Shown one piece after another: positions 34,082-44,375 of a stretch of 64,000 bases of DNA; position 1 is the first letter of the stretch, and each line of letters opens with the position of its first letter. Source of the DNA: Dyadobacter pollutisoli (GTDB taxonomy: Bacteria; Bacteroidota; Bacteroidia; Cytophagales; Spirosomataceae). The translations under genes and the position numbers were made by a program. Where the stretch lies: assembly GCF_026625565.1 (NCBI RefSeq), contig NZ_CP112998.1, positions 64,501 to 128,500 of the forward strand. The letters are read 5' to 3'. Under the pieces are notes generated by a model. It saw only the letters and a list, made by a program, of their open reading frames with translations. It was not told where the DNA came from and searched no databases.

Positions 34082-36258
34082 TGGAAAAACGCCTACTTGT
34101 TATCGCGATAATTTCGATATTTTCGTTAACTAAATGCCTTTCGCAGAGTGTCTATTATGACGTACTTAGAATCAACAGTGATATTAAATTTGAAAGATCG
34201 GTTACTACCGGAAAGGTTGTTTTGTTTCCAACCGTTACGAATCTAACCGTCTTTAACTCCATACTTATTAAATATATTAATTCAGGGAATATTCTAAAAA
34301 CCGACACATCTAGCTCTCATATTCTATCTAGAATTAAAGAGGATCTATCTGATAATCCTTTTATTGAAGTTGCGTCCAATCAATTAAGTGGTGAACTGGA
34401 CAATCAAACTCAAAAATTTAAAACTGTAAATTTCGGAGGGCTCGGTTCACTAGGTGGGATAGATGTCACAAAATTTGCTAATGCAATTGCAGACATCATG
34501 ATCGATCGCGCAAAGCAGGAACTTACGGTAGCATTCTTTGATAGGTTTAAGAAATTCTCGCAAGAAAATCCTGAGTTTCAAATTCTGTTTCCGAAAACGA
34601 CTTCTAATCTTAGCAACCTTCTAACTCATACCTATCCACAGATGCTTCCGGCATTGAGAAATGGATTTCTTGACGATTTAAAACTCATAACCTACAATTT
34701 GGATGATGTACTTGAATTGCCCAAATATAATGAGCTTCTTAGGAATTTTCCAGAAATGAGAGTAGCCATACGGTCATTACGACTTTTACATGACCTAGAG
34801 GCTGGAACTATAAATCTGGCGGAAGTAATTTGCGAGTTTTCTGAATTTCCTGAATTCAATCCAGTCGTAACTAGTAACTCCCTCAACGAATTTAAGAATA
34901 TGGGAGCCACCTTGGCTTTTGCTGCTTTGTTTTCGGAAGCACTTCGAACTGATTCGGCAAGTTTTAGCAAGGACAGTACCATTTGGGTATCTCCTAAGGA
35001 GATAAGAAATCTGATAGCTGATCCGATATCTACCCAAATATTTATTGGATTACTTTATCAACAAGTAAAAAATAGGGATATAGAATTCTTCTTTGAACTT
35101 AAGCCGGTTAAGCTGACTGCAATTTTGGAGCGTGAAAAAGATAAAATATTCGTTTTTCAAAGTAAAATAGCTGAATTTGCAAATCTGACAGATAAGTTCT
35201 CAGTTAGTTATAAAGAGATAAAAAATAAAATTAGCAAAAGGGAAAAACTTACAAACGAAAACATACATAGTTATATAGGTGTGTCTTTGGATGTTCTAGA
35301 TTATACGTTCAGCATCCTCAAGATTTTCGACTCCCAATTGATAAAAGACAATTATCTTACGATTCCAAGAAAGGCTAATGGTTTGTATAAGGACATATAT
35401 TCTGAACAGTACACTCAGGCTGTTAATGATGCAGTCGACATTTTAAAAGAGGTTCACAATTTAACCTCAGGAAATAAAAAAAGGGACTCTGTTGTGAAAA
35501 GTAAGGAGGAGGAGAGGAAAAGAATGCCTGCCGACGCAGATTTTACTAATATCGACAAAGAGCTCAATCTTCTTAAAAGTACTCTAAAGGCAGTCAATGA
35601 TAGCCTAAGCAAAATGATCACTTTCATTGAAAAAGTCAAGCCATATGCTCTATTCATGGCAAACATGGTTGAAGCAAAGGATGAAGAAGCAGTCAAAGCG
35701 GCCCTGGAGAATGTTATTTTACCAGTAGGTAGCTCATCTATAAAAAAGAGTTCTCATGGAAATATCTCAGTTCAGACATATTTGGGAGCCTATTGGTCTA
35801 CTTCTAACGGAACAGGATCGTCCACCGGTGCTTGGGCGGATAGATTTGGTGTAAGCGCGCCTATTGGTATTTCTTTTACTCCGGGATTCCAAAGTTGGGG
35901 ACGGGGCGGCTCACTAAGTTACTTTGCCTCATTATTTGACTTGGGCGCAATCGTAGACTACAAATTAAAAAAGCAAGATAATGTTGTTCAAAACAATGGA
36001 ACAGTAGATCCGAATGCTGTTTCGAAAGAGTACACGATCAAGCTTGGACAAATATTCTCACCGGGAATATTTCTAGTATACGGATTCTTCGGTAATCTAC
36101 CCTTGTCATTAGGTTACGGCTTTCAATATGGCCCCGGTCTTTCCAAAATTGATGTTAGTAACAGCACAGTTCTTAGCAAACCCAAGGTAAGGTGGAGCTT
36201 CTTTCTTGCAGTAGACATGCCGTTTTTTACTCTAAAAAATAGGCTAAAGGCAAAATGA
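34081..36258 (+). CDS. Large secreted protein, helical body with barrel-like C terminus
   Basis: The 725-residue protein starts with a signal peptide (LLVIAIISIFSLTKCLSQ). The body (residues 100-560) is helical, with charged coiled-coil-like stretches (KSKEEERKRMPADADFTNID). The last 180 residues are rich in Gly and aromatic residues and alternate like beta strands (VQTYLGAYWSTSNG, GVSAPIGISFTPGFQSW, LSLGYGFQYGPGLSKI), ending RWSFFLAVDMPFF, like an outer-membrane barrel. ATG 34081 overlaps the S8 stop. No named family is recognised. Confidence 0.65.
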   Translation: MEKRLLVIAIISIFSLTKCLSQSVYYDVLRINSDIKFERSVTTGKVVLFPTVTNLTVFNSILIKYINSGNILKTDTSSSHILSRIKEDLSDNPFIEVASNQLSGELDNQTQKFKTVNFGGLGSLGGIDVTKFANAIADIMIDRAKQELTVAFFDRFKKFSQENPEFQILFPKTTSNLSNLLTHTYPQMLPALRNGFLDDLKLITYNLDDVLELPKYNELLRNFPEMRVAIRSLRLLHDLEAGTINLAEVICEFSEFPEFNPVVTSNSLNEFKNMGATLAFAALFSEALRTDSASFSKDSTIWVSPKEIRNLIADPISTQIFIGLLYQQVKNRDIEFFFELKPVKLTAILEREKDKIFVFQSKIAEFANLTDKFSVSYKEIKNKISKREKLTNENIHSYIGVSLDVLDYTFSILKIFDSQLIKDNYLTIPRKANGLYKDIYSEQYTQAVNDAVDILKEVHNLTSGNKKRDSVVKSKEEERKRMPADADFTNIDKELNLLKSTLKAVNDSLSKMITFIEKVKPYALFMANMVEAKDEEAVKAALENVILPVGSSSIKKSSHGNISVQTYLGAYWSTSNGTGSSTGAWADRFGVSAPIGISFTPGFQSWGRGGSLSYFASLFDLGAIVDYKLKKQDNVVQNNGTVDPNAVSKEYTIKLGQIFSPGIFLVYGFFGNLPLSLGYGFQYGPGLSKIDVSNSTVLSKPKVRWSFFLAVDMPFFTLKNRLKAK

Positions 36259-36298
36259 TCTACTAATCAGCAAACAGTCAGCGTTGTTCAATCCATTT

Positions 36299-37285
36299 AT
36301 GAAAAATATTCTAGCAGTAGTTTTACTTGTAATGCTAACTCCGTATTGCGGAGCGTGTCAAAACAAATTCGAAATCCGGAGTGATACCATTCTAAAATCG
36401 ATAACCAGCAAATTCCACGGGCTTTCAGCAATTGAGTACATACCAAGGACAGAAGAATGGATTCTAGCAAATGATCGGGGCCATTATTTTAAATTCAGGA
36501 ATTGCAACAATGTTCGTGATTTCAATAGAGGAAATCTTAGCGAGGATATCAGGACAGATTACTACTTTGAAAGTGTTAGGTATGATTCAATTCGAGATGC
36601 CTATTTTTTCTCGGTGGAAACCGATACTTATACAGGTGTTTACTCTAGCATAGGGCAATTACACGCTCCAAATCCTCGCGTGATCATTAAACTACCTTTA
36701 CCAAGTAAAAATAAAGGAGTCGAAGGAATAGCTCTTTCCCCTTCCGGTGCACTGTGGATTGCGGCAGAAGCAGGATGGGAAAGCGGTACTGATATTGCTA
36801 ACGAAATCGTATACTTTTATCGCTATAAGAATCCTTTGGTGGATAACGACCAAGAGCAACCAGAACGTTTCAAATATAAAATCAGGCGATATGATGCAGA
36901 TGCAGTCGACAAAAGCGATAGGCCTGGCGGAATTTCAGAGATACTTGCCGTAGATGAAAATTGTCTCCTAGTCTTAGAGAGATGTTATATAAAACAGCCT
37001 GGTGGTAACCCAAATCGAGTTTTTGCACAAATCCGAAGTGTAACGGTTAATAGTAAAACACACGAATTAGAGCCAAATGACACACTAAATTTTGATTTTA
37101 GTAGTGTGCCAGTGGTTTGTAATGTGGAAGGTATGGCTTGGGGTGACTTACAAAAGCAAACTTTGTTTGTTATTGCTGACGATGGGTTGGGAGACGATTA
37201 TTTCAGTGATGAAGTAGATCCTAAAACCGGAAGGGCTAGCGTTCCAACTTTGCGAAATCAGATGATAGTTCTGAAAAGAAAGTGA
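36299..37285 (+). CDS. Secreted phytase-like esterase (beta-propeller)
   Basis: The 328-residue protein has a signal peptide (MKNILAVVLLVMLTPYCGAC) and the pattern of the phytase-like esterase family: FHGLSAIEYIP near the start, GVEGIALSPSGALWIAAEAG in the middle, then GGISEILAVDENCLLVLER and NVEGMAWGDLQKQTLFVIAD near the end. These repeat the 'EG(I/M)A' strand of the propeller. The family is known by sequence; substrates are unclear. It follows the barrel gene by 40 bp on the same strand. Confidence 0.8.
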   Translation: MKNILAVVLLVMLTPYCGACQNKFEIRSDTILKSITSKFHGLSAIEYIPRTEEWILANDRGHYFKFRNCNNVRDFNRGNLSEDIRTDYYFESVRYDSIRDAYFFSVETDTYTGVYSSIGQLHAPNPRVIIKLPLPSKNKGVEGIALSPSGALWIAAEAGWESGTDIANEIVYFYRYKNPLVDNDQEQPERFKYKIRRYDADAVDKSDRPGGISEILAVDENCLLVLERCYIKQPGGNPNRVFAQIRSVTVNSKTHELEPNDTLNFDFSSVPVVCNVEGMAWGDLQKQTLFVIADDGLGDDYFSDEVDPKTGRASVPTLRNQMIVLKRK

Positions 37286-37635
37286 TTAGCCAAGAAATCC
37301 GACAGTCACGAGCATTGTTCAACATCCTAAACTTTTTTTACTAGCGCGATCTTAATACTGATAGGGAGCATTAGCGATGGTAGAAGCTATGACATTACGT
37401 GAACTTACAGCAAAAGAAACAGTGCTTTGGGGATATTTGGTTATGATAAGATTTTGGTGGGAAGCTTAGTGCAGCACATCCAAGATTTGTTGAATGTATG
37501 ATTTTTTGAGCGATAACCAGTACGATGTCAATGAGAGGTCCTGGAGTTTAAAGACACCCGGATTCAGATTGGTATCGCTGCAAATGCTACTTGAAATAAG
37601 AAACATATTATTTAGTCACTACTTCCAATTTTTCA
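37286..37635. other. Gene-free 350 bp
   Basis: Short broken frames are seen but none with family resemblance. The sequence is AT-rich. A decayed small gene is possible. Confidence 0.4.
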
Positions 37636-38412
37636 ATGGATTTACGAGTTAACACACCGGAGGCAAACCTACGGATTGAGCCGAACACATCAAAGGCTCC
37701 ACTGGCAATACTGCCGGTAGGCCACCTTGTGACAATGAACGGGCCGCTTGCAGGAGCGAGTGGCGATTGGCAGCCATGCAGCACATTTATTGATGGCCAC
37801 CAGTTAAATGGCTTTGTCCATGCCTCCTTGCTACGCACGCCCATAAATGCCGAAGTAGACCGTTTGATTGAAACGGCAGGCAAAGAATATAAGGATTTTC
37901 TCTTTGGCAAACGCAATGAAAATCATCCAGAATCCAAATCCCGAATAGACGCCTACTGGGCTTCGGTGCCTTTGGCACCGAAGCCGGTCAGTGTGGCTTG
38001 GTCGGCGGTATTTATAAGTTTCGTGGTGAGAGAAGCTCTACTCACAAAATCATTCAAATTCTCTCAGCGCCATACCACATACTTTAGTGATAGCAAAACA
38101 GCATTTTTGAACAATGATGCCTCCCGAGCCTATTGGGCCGTCCGACTGAATAACCGGATACTCGAAGTGGGTGATCTCGTAGGTTATTTTCGTACAGGTC
38201 TCGCCTGCGGAAACGCAGCGCACTCATATGACGACCTCCCTGGAGACTTCTGTTCACACAGTGATGTGGTGGTGGCGATAAGGAACAACATTGCTTTCAC
38301 AATAGGAGGCAATGTGAGCCAAACCGTGAAAGTCAAAGAGGTTCCGCTCACAGCCACCGGAAAAATAGCTGTAGGCAATCAGCGCATACTTGTGATGCAA
38401 CGTAACTTTTGA
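37636..38412 (+). CDS. SH3-like plus DUF2272 domain protein
   Basis: The 258-residue protein has an N-terminal SH3b-like domain (MDLRVNTPEANLRIEPNTSK to FVHASLL, residues 1-66) and a C-terminal DUF2272 domain with an NlpC/CHAP-like layout: AWSAVFISFVVREALLTKSF, then VGDLVGYFR and FCSHSDVVVAI with IGGNVSQTV. The order resembles peptidoglycan amidases, although the usual catalytic Cys is replaced by Ser in VAWSAVF. No signal peptide is seen. Confidence 0.75.
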   Translation: MDLRVNTPEANLRIEPNTSKAPLAILPVGHLVTMNGPLAGASGDWQPCSTFIDGHQLNGFVHASLLRTPINAEVDRLIETAGKEYKDFLFGKRNENHPESKSRIDAYWASVPLAPKPVSVAWSAVFISFVVREALLTKSFKFSQRHTTYFSDSKTAFLNNDASRAYWAVRLNNRILEVGDLVGYFRTGLACGNAAHSYDDLPGDFCSHSDVVVAIRNNIAFTIGGNVSQTVKVKEVPLTATGKIAVGNQRILVMQRNF

Positions 38413-39052
38413 TGACTTATAGTTTTGACAATAAGTTCACCAAAGAATATGATGTGCGTCAATGGACGGAACTTAACGCTTCGGACTAGCAAGATTACTA
38501 AATTCTAAGCCTGAAAATTGGTCCTCAGAATACTAAAAAATCAGTATTGTTAGTGAGTGCTAATTAAGCGAATTTTGATACTGAAAATATTGCTTATGCA
38601 TGCAACCTTATCTCTAAATAATTTCTCCTCTAAACAGGTGAAACTGCAAGGACGCAGGATTTTAACTTGTCGTTTTGGAGTAAATCTTAAACAAAACGGT
38701 AATAGTCATAGTAGGACGGTTTGAGGTGTTAGACGTTTACAGGGTAACGTTTACGACTATTTCTATGCAAAGAGTATGTCCGTTGATTTAAAATTCGACA
38801 GATAAAATTACCCTAGGTCAATCTATTTTTTTTCTTGCTAATAATGAATCATTGTTAACTGAGGTTTGAAGTTTGGTGCTGTTTCTATTATTAGAAACTT
38901 TCAATGATCGTGCCCGTTTAGGCATTGCAATCAAAATACTTACCTCACAAAAAACTTGTCATGCACTAGCACCTTGTATATGTGACAGCAGAATCTACGG
39001 GTATGTGAGAGAACTTTTAATTCTATAACCTAAGTATGAACCTTCGTTCAAT
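38413..39052. other. Gene-free 640 bp
   Basis: No supported open frame. Nothing resembles an RNA gene, insertion-sequence end or repeat array on inspection. The composition is AT-rich. Confidence 0.4.
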
Positions 39053-39922
39053 ATGGAAAATCAAGAATCGCCTTCTCATATTTTAATTTTAGGATATCAG
39101 ATTTCACGCGTGACGCTGAGGTCTATTATGCGTTACGGTTCAAGATTATTGGCTATTACGACTATCGTATTTACTTTAATTAAGATGTATCAAGCCAATG
39201 AACAAAACATCGCTACTCAACGGCAGACTTTGATGATCCAAAAGAATATCGCTGTTACCACAAAAACTCATCGTCATCTTACATCGCAAATTGAAGGAAT
39301 AGTTGAGAAGATGTCTACTCAGTCTATCGGCCAGTTTCCAGAGAATCTTGTCGAAATAAATAGATTGTTCCGTAGATCAAAGCGGAAACTACACATACTT
39401 GCTGACGTTCCCTGCTATGGACAATTTTCAAGCCCAGCAGAATATAATAGATATAGAGACTTTTTGCTATTTAACAATAAGGATGATTCACTTGAAATAC
39501 AGATGGTTACTTATGGCTCTGAAAAGCGGACAGAGAAGAGCCGTCAACAATTTGAAGCTGCTATGAGAGATAAGGGTGGTTTTGAGAAATGGAAGGTTGA
39601 TAGAAAACAAAAGATCTTAAACTACCTTTCTAAGCATCGATCTGAGATTACATTTGAGAAACTGCAACCGCTCCACTTCTATAACCTATTGGAGAGGAAT
39701 AATAGCAAGCTGGCAACTTCTCTTAGAGAGAATCTGAATTTTAGGGAAACTGAAAAATTTGACTTGCCGATGTTTATCTGGATTAGCGATGACAAGGAGG
39801 CTATCTTCTCTTTAATAAATTTCCCAAACAATTCGACAGAGGTTGCTTTCAAGACAATTGATAAAAATTTAGTGGCTGTACTTGACAGTATTTTTGTTGG
39901 AATATACAAAAATAGTAATTGA
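39053..39922 (+). CDS. Membrane-anchored protein of unknown function
   Basis: The 289-residue protein has one N-terminal membrane helix (SRLLAITTIVFTLIKMY, about 30-47), then a coiled coil (residues 50-90) and a cytoplasmic alpha/beta region (KLHILADVPCYGQFSSPAEY, then FIWISDDKEAIFSLINF) that resembles phospholipase-D-like or regulator folds found after such helices in sensor proteins. No HxK motif is visible. The family is not recognised. Confidence 0.55.
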   Translation: MENQESPSHILILGYQISRVTLRSIMRYGSRLLAITTIVFTLIKMYQANEQNIATQRQTLMIQKNIAVTTKTHRHLTSQIEGIVEKMSTQSIGQFPENLVEINRLFRRSKRKLHILADVPCYGQFSSPAEYNRYRDFLLFNNKDDSLEIQMVTYGSEKRTEKSRQQFEAAMRDKGGFEKWKVDRKQKILNYLSKHRSEITFEKLQPLHFYNLLERNNSKLATSLRENLNFRETEKFDLPMFIWISDDKEAIFSLINFPNNSTEVAFKTIDKNLVAVLDSIFVGIYKNSN

Positions 39923-40150
39923 AATATTGAGTAATTTTAATTTAAGTTAAGCGAGATATGGTTTACAACAATATTATTCTTGCAAATATTTATGTATGTC
40001 AAAATAGTAGTTCTTCTGACTATATTCAATGGGAATTTAAAGATGTGAGGTGGGTTTTCTTATTGTAGTAACCATCTCATAATGAATGAGGGATGAAAGA
40101 CCAATTACTATTTATTAGAATATTTAACTCAAACAGGAAATTCGTAATAC

Positions 40151-40606
40151 ATGGATGATCAATTGCTGGAACTTTATAGGTTTTATTTTGAAGATTTGAA
40201 AGATCTTCATGAGGGATATATTAGCTTCGAAATAACCATGTCCTTGGCAATACTTACAGTTATTGGTTGGTTTTTAACAGCTGACAAAGCACCCAAGTTC
40301 ATTTCTTCTCATAAGTTTGCGAAGACCATATTGGTTATCACGATCGGTATTACGGCTATTTTGGAGCTATTTGTCGTTTATAAGATTAAGCTAATGGCTG
40401 ACAACATTTACAGATTGTTGGTGCGAATAGTGAGAAAATTGTCACCGCCATTTCAAGATATTATTGTTAAGGATTATTTTGAGTATCGATTGATCGCTCC
40501 GGAAACGGTATTTGTTTTTTATATTTTCCATCTTACACTGTTGGTGGTACTAGGTATTATTATAAGCAAAAGCAATTCTAAGGCTCGGCTGGCGAAACCA
40601 GGTTGA
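40151..40606 (+). CDS. Small membrane protein of unknown function
   Basis: The 151-residue protein has three hydrophobic segments (MSLAILTVIGWFLTADKAP; TILVITIGITAILELFVVYK; FVFYIFHLTLLVVLGIIISK) separated by charged loops. It lies 76 bp before the double hydrolase gene on the same strand. No family or motif is recognised. Confidence 0.55.
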   Translation: MDDQLLELYRFYFEDLKDLHEGYISFEITMSLAILTVIGWFLTADKAPKFISSHKFAKTILVITIGITAILELFVVYKIKLMADNIYRLLVRIVRKLSPPFQDIIVKDYFEYRLIAPETVFVFYIFHLTLLVVLGIIISKSNSKARLAKPG

Positions 40607-40682
40607 TTTTCAGGATTGTAGTGAGTACCAAAAGAAAGTACAAATTAATGAATATAGAAAATAAATATTGTCTTTTCATGAT

Positions 40683-42458
40683 ATGTCAAAAATAAAAATC
40701 AAGTTTGAGCCCGATGATGAGTCAACCTTTTTTAAGGCAGCCAATTCTTCAGAACTTGTTATCTTGTTGCACGCAACTGCTGGTGACTCGACCTCATTGA
40801 GAGATATCAAGAACCGTCTTATCAAGGACAAACCGCATTCTGATATTTGGTTTCCCAATGTTCCTACTTCGTGGGTTTCATTTGCGAATCCGATACATCT
40901 GGTAAAAGCATTAGTTGAGCAGATTGATGCCATATGGGAATACCATGCTGAGGACAATAACCATGAACACTACAAGCGCATAATTCTAATTGGCCATAGC
41001 ATCGGTGCTTTATTTGCTCGTAAAATCTATGTTTATAGTTGTGGTGAAAATTCAAATGCACCCTTTGAGAGAAAAATTGAAATCAAGCAATCAAGGGAAT
41101 GGGCAATTAAGATAGAACGAATAATCCTGCTAGCCGCTATGAACCGAGGATGGTCAGCCCGTGACTTGTCCATTTTAGATTCCTTGTACATTAGGGCAGG
41201 TGTAATTCTCGGTAAGCTGGTCATGTTCTTTTTTAGAACGCGGCTTTTGCTGTTTCAAGTTAAGAAAGGGGCCTCGTTTATAATACAGCTTCGTATTCAA
41301 TGGCTTGCCATGGTACGTGCCTTTAATGAAGGCAGAAAGCGGGAGGGAGGTGCATTGGTGATTCAGCTTCTTGGCACAGTGGACGATATCGTATCACCGG
41401 AAGATAATGTGGATCTCGTCACAGGGGGTGATTTTGTCTATCTCGAGGTGCCTAAATCCAGTCATTCAAATGTTGTGAAGATGGGGAATGACACCGAAGG
41501 AGAAGCTCGCTATAAGGTTTTGCGTAGTGCGCTTTTGGATACTAAGGAGGAGCTTTTAAAAAGAACTGTTGTACCACTAGATGCTGTAAATTTCCCGGTT
41601 AATACTAGTGTTACTGATGTCATTTTCGTCATCCATGGTATACGTGATAGAGGATTCTGGACTCAGAAGATTGCCAATAGGATCAAGTTATTGGGTGACA
41701 GTCCAAAAAGGAAATATGCTATTGAGACGTCGAGCTATGGCTATTTTCCTATGTTGTCATTTTTGTTGCCATCAACCCGACGCGCCAAAGTGGAGTGGCT
41801 TATGGATCAGTACACGGAGGATCTGGCGCTATATCCAAATGCCGATTTCTCGTATGTCGGACACAGTAACGGCACATATCTGTTGGCCCAGGCGCTGGAA
41901 GATTATCCTGCATGCCATTTCAAAAACGTGCTCTTTGCCGGCAGTGTGGTCCCAACAACCTATAAATGGAATTCGCTAATTCAGGATGGAAGAGTAAAGT
42001 CAATCTTGAACTATGTTGCTTCGGCGGATTGGGTTGTTGCGATTTTTCCGAATTTTTTTCAAAAAGTGCCGTTTCTTGGAGTTAAAGACATCGGCGGGGC
42101 TGGTCATGAAGGTTTTACAGGTCTCAAACAGTTTCAGATCCAGTTTGTTAGTGGCAGCCATGGTGCAGCTATTAACGAGGATATGTGGGGCGACATTGCT
42201 GATTTCGCAGTAAACGGTAAGATCTCAACGCCAACAAACTCATTACTGATTGTGCCCAAGCGTTCAAGGACAGTGGCAGTATTAGGATACCTTTCTCCGC
42301 TAGTCTGGCTACTGTTACTACTTTTGTTTGGTGGCGTTGGCTTTTTGATATGGAGTTGTATCTGGTCTCCATGTTATTATCAATATGCATATGTCTATCG
42401 CACCATTGCCTTGATTTTGTATTGCAGATTTCTCTGGTTCGTCTTGACCAAGGTTTGA
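40683..42458 (+). CDS. Double alpha/beta-hydrolase protein with C-terminal membrane helices
   Basis: The 591-residue protein contains two hydrolase units. The first has the nucleophile elbow GHSIGALFARK (about residue 105) after LVILLHATAGDS. The second starts VIFVIHGIRDRGFW (near 318) and has GHSNGTYLLAQA (near 395), with a late His in GAGHEGF. The C terminus has two membrane helices (LGYLSPLVWLLLLLLFGGVG). Such double units are unusual. Lipase or esterase activity is inferred. ATG 40683 is preferred over TTG 40668. Confidence 0.75.
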   Translation: MSKIKIKFEPDDESTFFKAANSSELVILLHATAGDSTSLRDIKNRLIKDKPHSDIWFPNVPTSWVSFANPIHLVKALVEQIDAIWEYHAEDNNHEHYKRIILIGHSIGALFARKIYVYSCGENSNAPFERKIEIKQSREWAIKIERIILLAAMNRGWSARDLSILDSLYIRAGVILGKLVMFFFRTRLLLFQVKKGASFIIQLRIQWLAMVRAFNEGRKREGGALVIQLLGTVDDIVSPEDNVDLVTGGDFVYLEVPKSSHSNVVKMGNDTEGEARYKVLRSALLDTKEELLKRTVVPLDAVNFPVNTSVTDVIFVIHGIRDRGFWTQKIANRIKLLGDSPKRKYAIETSSYGYFPMLSFLLPSTRRAKVEWLMDQYTEDLALYPNADFSYVGHSNGTYLLAQALEDYPACHFKNVLFAGSVVPTTYKWNSLIQDGRVKSILNYVASADWVVAIFPNFFQKVPFLGVKDIGGAGHEGFTGLKQFQIQFVSGSHGAAINEDMWGDIADFAVNGKISTPTNSLLIVPKRSRTVAVLGYLSPLVWLLLLLLFGGVGFLIWSCIWSPCYYQYAYVYRTIALILYCRFLWFVLTKV

Positions 42459-42527
42459 GTAGGTGTAAAGAATAGGTGGCACAATATGGTCTGAGGCGAA
42501 AAACTAGGAAGATCGGTTACGAGTATT

Positions 42528-44375
42528 CTAAACCGGAATTTTTATTGTTGCAACTGTGCCGCTTGCTGGGCTGCTTTTTATAGAAAATGATCCGTCGATC
42601 ATGTTTACCCTGTTTTTAATATTCGTTAACCCTAATCCACTACTCTTGGACTTGAATATTTGCTCAACGTCAAAACCATTCCCATTATCCTGAACTGTTA
42701 TGGAAAGGTGAGTATGTTGATAGTCTACATTAACCACAATATTAGTTGCTTTGGCATGTTTTACGATATTACTTAATAGTTCTTGGAGAACTCGAAATAT
42801 TAGCAACTCCTTATTTGAATCACTTAGGATAATTTGGTCATTCGATAGAATCTGCACTTCGAAAATACCGGTTTTTCTCAGGATTGAAGCCTGCTGTTCC
42901 AATGCACCGAGCAATCCAATTTTTCTTAGGTAATCGCTGTTGAGGGATTTTGCAATATCTCTGAGCTCATTCATTACATTACTCACCAAATTTATGGATT
43001 CTGAGATTCGTTGTTCATCGTTTTCATTGACTATGTTATCCAATGAATAGAGATTGATACTAACAATCCCAAGGCTCTGCCCAATATTGTCATGTATTTC
43101 CTGACTTATATTGTTGAAAGTCTGTTCTTGGATTTCTAGCTGAGCTTGCAACATTTCATTGTCAAATCGATCTTGAATCCTTATTAAATCTTTTTGCAGT
43201 TCAAATCGAATTTGATCATTTTGTTCTTTATCCCATTGAAGTCGTTTGGCAAGTAAAATTGATAAAAAAAAGGATTCGACTAAAATGGCAATTGAAACGT
43301 AGGTAATATCAAACAGATGTTCAGGTGTGCCAAATTGTATATTTATTTCCTCCATGGCCACTAGTATCAACCAAAATACGTATGTAACGCTGTAGTAGTA
43401 CCCAAGATTGTTGCCCGATTTTCCGACGGACACACCAATATATATTGCTAGAATAAATACCAGTAGTGCCATGACCCAATTGGCAACAAAAATGACCAGA
43501 TCAGGTAGAAAATGAAGAATTGGGAGATAAAGTAATAATATTACGCAGACCATCACTGTAAAATAGAATAGGTTGCTGCGATATTTTTTTACTTCCAAAA
43601 ATAACAAGCAATATACGAGCATTATTGGCATATCTATTGCAGGAACAATTTTATACCAGTACATCATGTCCGCAAAAGGAAAGGCATAAATAAAATAACC
43701 TTCAAGGACTGATGTGGATGTTAATATATAAGATACAATTAATAAGCAGTATGCCAAATAATAGTTGTGTTTAAGGCTAATGAAAAGGAACAAGTGAATT
43801 GCAAAAACAAAAAATAGTAGACCTAAGTATATCCCGTAGTAGAGCTTTTCCTTGTTACTTGTAATCAAATAGCTTTTGCTGTTCCAAATTTTTACATTAA
43901 TGGGATGGACGTAGGGGATAAGTCTTATGAAATACTCGTGTTTGCCGCTTAGCAACGGGAAGGACTGCCAGTGATCACTTATGGGCTTATTACCTATAAG
44001 TACCTTGTAGCCTGATTTTATCACTGTCCAACTGCCTTTGGAGTCTCTTACATACAAGTCAGCGGTGGGTATGAAGGCGTGCTCTAGTTGAAGATATAGC
44101 TTCTCAGATGAATTATTATAGAACTCAAATTTTAACCAAAATGCGGATTTGTTTAGACCAAAATGAAGTGTATTTTGCTGTGAGGGAGTAAATTTGTTGT
44201 CGAATTCCGCAGAAGATACCTGGTCTATTTTTAGCAAGTTGCTTTTGTCTTCTAATATTGCCAGGCGGTTTCCGATATTGATATAGGTTTTGCGAGGATT
44301 CCATCGAATTGCACGAGAGTACGAGTAATCGATAGAAACTAGAAGTAGAGCGCAGGCAAGTATAAAACGGGTCAT
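42528..44375 (-). CDS. 7TM-DISM sensor histidine kinase
   Basis: The 615-residue protein has a signal peptide, a periplasmic 7TMR-DISMED2 domain (FGLNKSAFWLKFEFYNNSSE, residues 70-160), seven membrane helices (180-390), a coiled coil, a HisKA_3 box (NNISQEIHDNIGQSLGIVSI, His near 434) and a HATPase domain (VLQELLSNIVKHAKA; DNGNGFD; GLGLTNIKNRV). This is a NarX/LytS-like kinase that senses external carbohydrates or other ligands. No response regulator lies next to it. Its start overlaps the stop of the upstream membrane-protein gene, which is probably its partner. Confidence 0.9.
   Translation of the reverse strand: MTRFILACALLLVSIDYSYSRAIRWNPRKTYINIGNRLAILEDKSNLLKIDQVSSAEFDNKFTPSQQNTLHFGLNKSAFWLKFEFYNNSSEKLYLQLEHAFIPTADLYVRDSKGSWTVIKSGYKVLIGNKPISDHWQSFPLLSGKHEYFIRLIPYVHPINVKIWNSKSYLITSNKEKLYYGIYLGLLFFVFAIHLFLFISLKHNYYLAYCLLIVSYILTSTSVLEGYFIYAFPFADMMYWYKIVPAIDMPIMLVYCLLFLEVKKYRSNLFYFTVMVCVILLLYLPILHFLPDLVIFVANWVMALLVFILAIYIGVSVGKSGNNLGYYYSVTYVFWLILVAMEEINIQFGTPEHLFDITYVSIAILVESFFLSILLAKRLQWDKEQNDQIRFELQKDLIRIQDRFDNEMLQAQLEIQEQTFNNISQEIHDNIGQSLGIVSINLYSLDNIVNENDEQRISESINLVSNVMNELRDIAKSLNSDYLRKIGLLGALEQQASILRKTGIFEVQILSNDQIILSDSNKELLIFRVLQELLSNIVKHAKATNIVVNVDYQHTHLSITVQDNGNGFDVEQIFKSKSSGLGLTNIKNRVNMIDGSFSIKSSPASGTVATIKIPV

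Noticed and set aside
36471..36953. Two overlapping-frame peptides inside the phytase-like gene
   Set aside because: They lie in other frames of a well-supported secreted protein and lack any family pattern.
41608..42213. Alternative-frame proteins inside the double hydrolase gene
   Set aside because: Shadow frames; the hydrolase frame has two nucleophile elbows and membrane helices.
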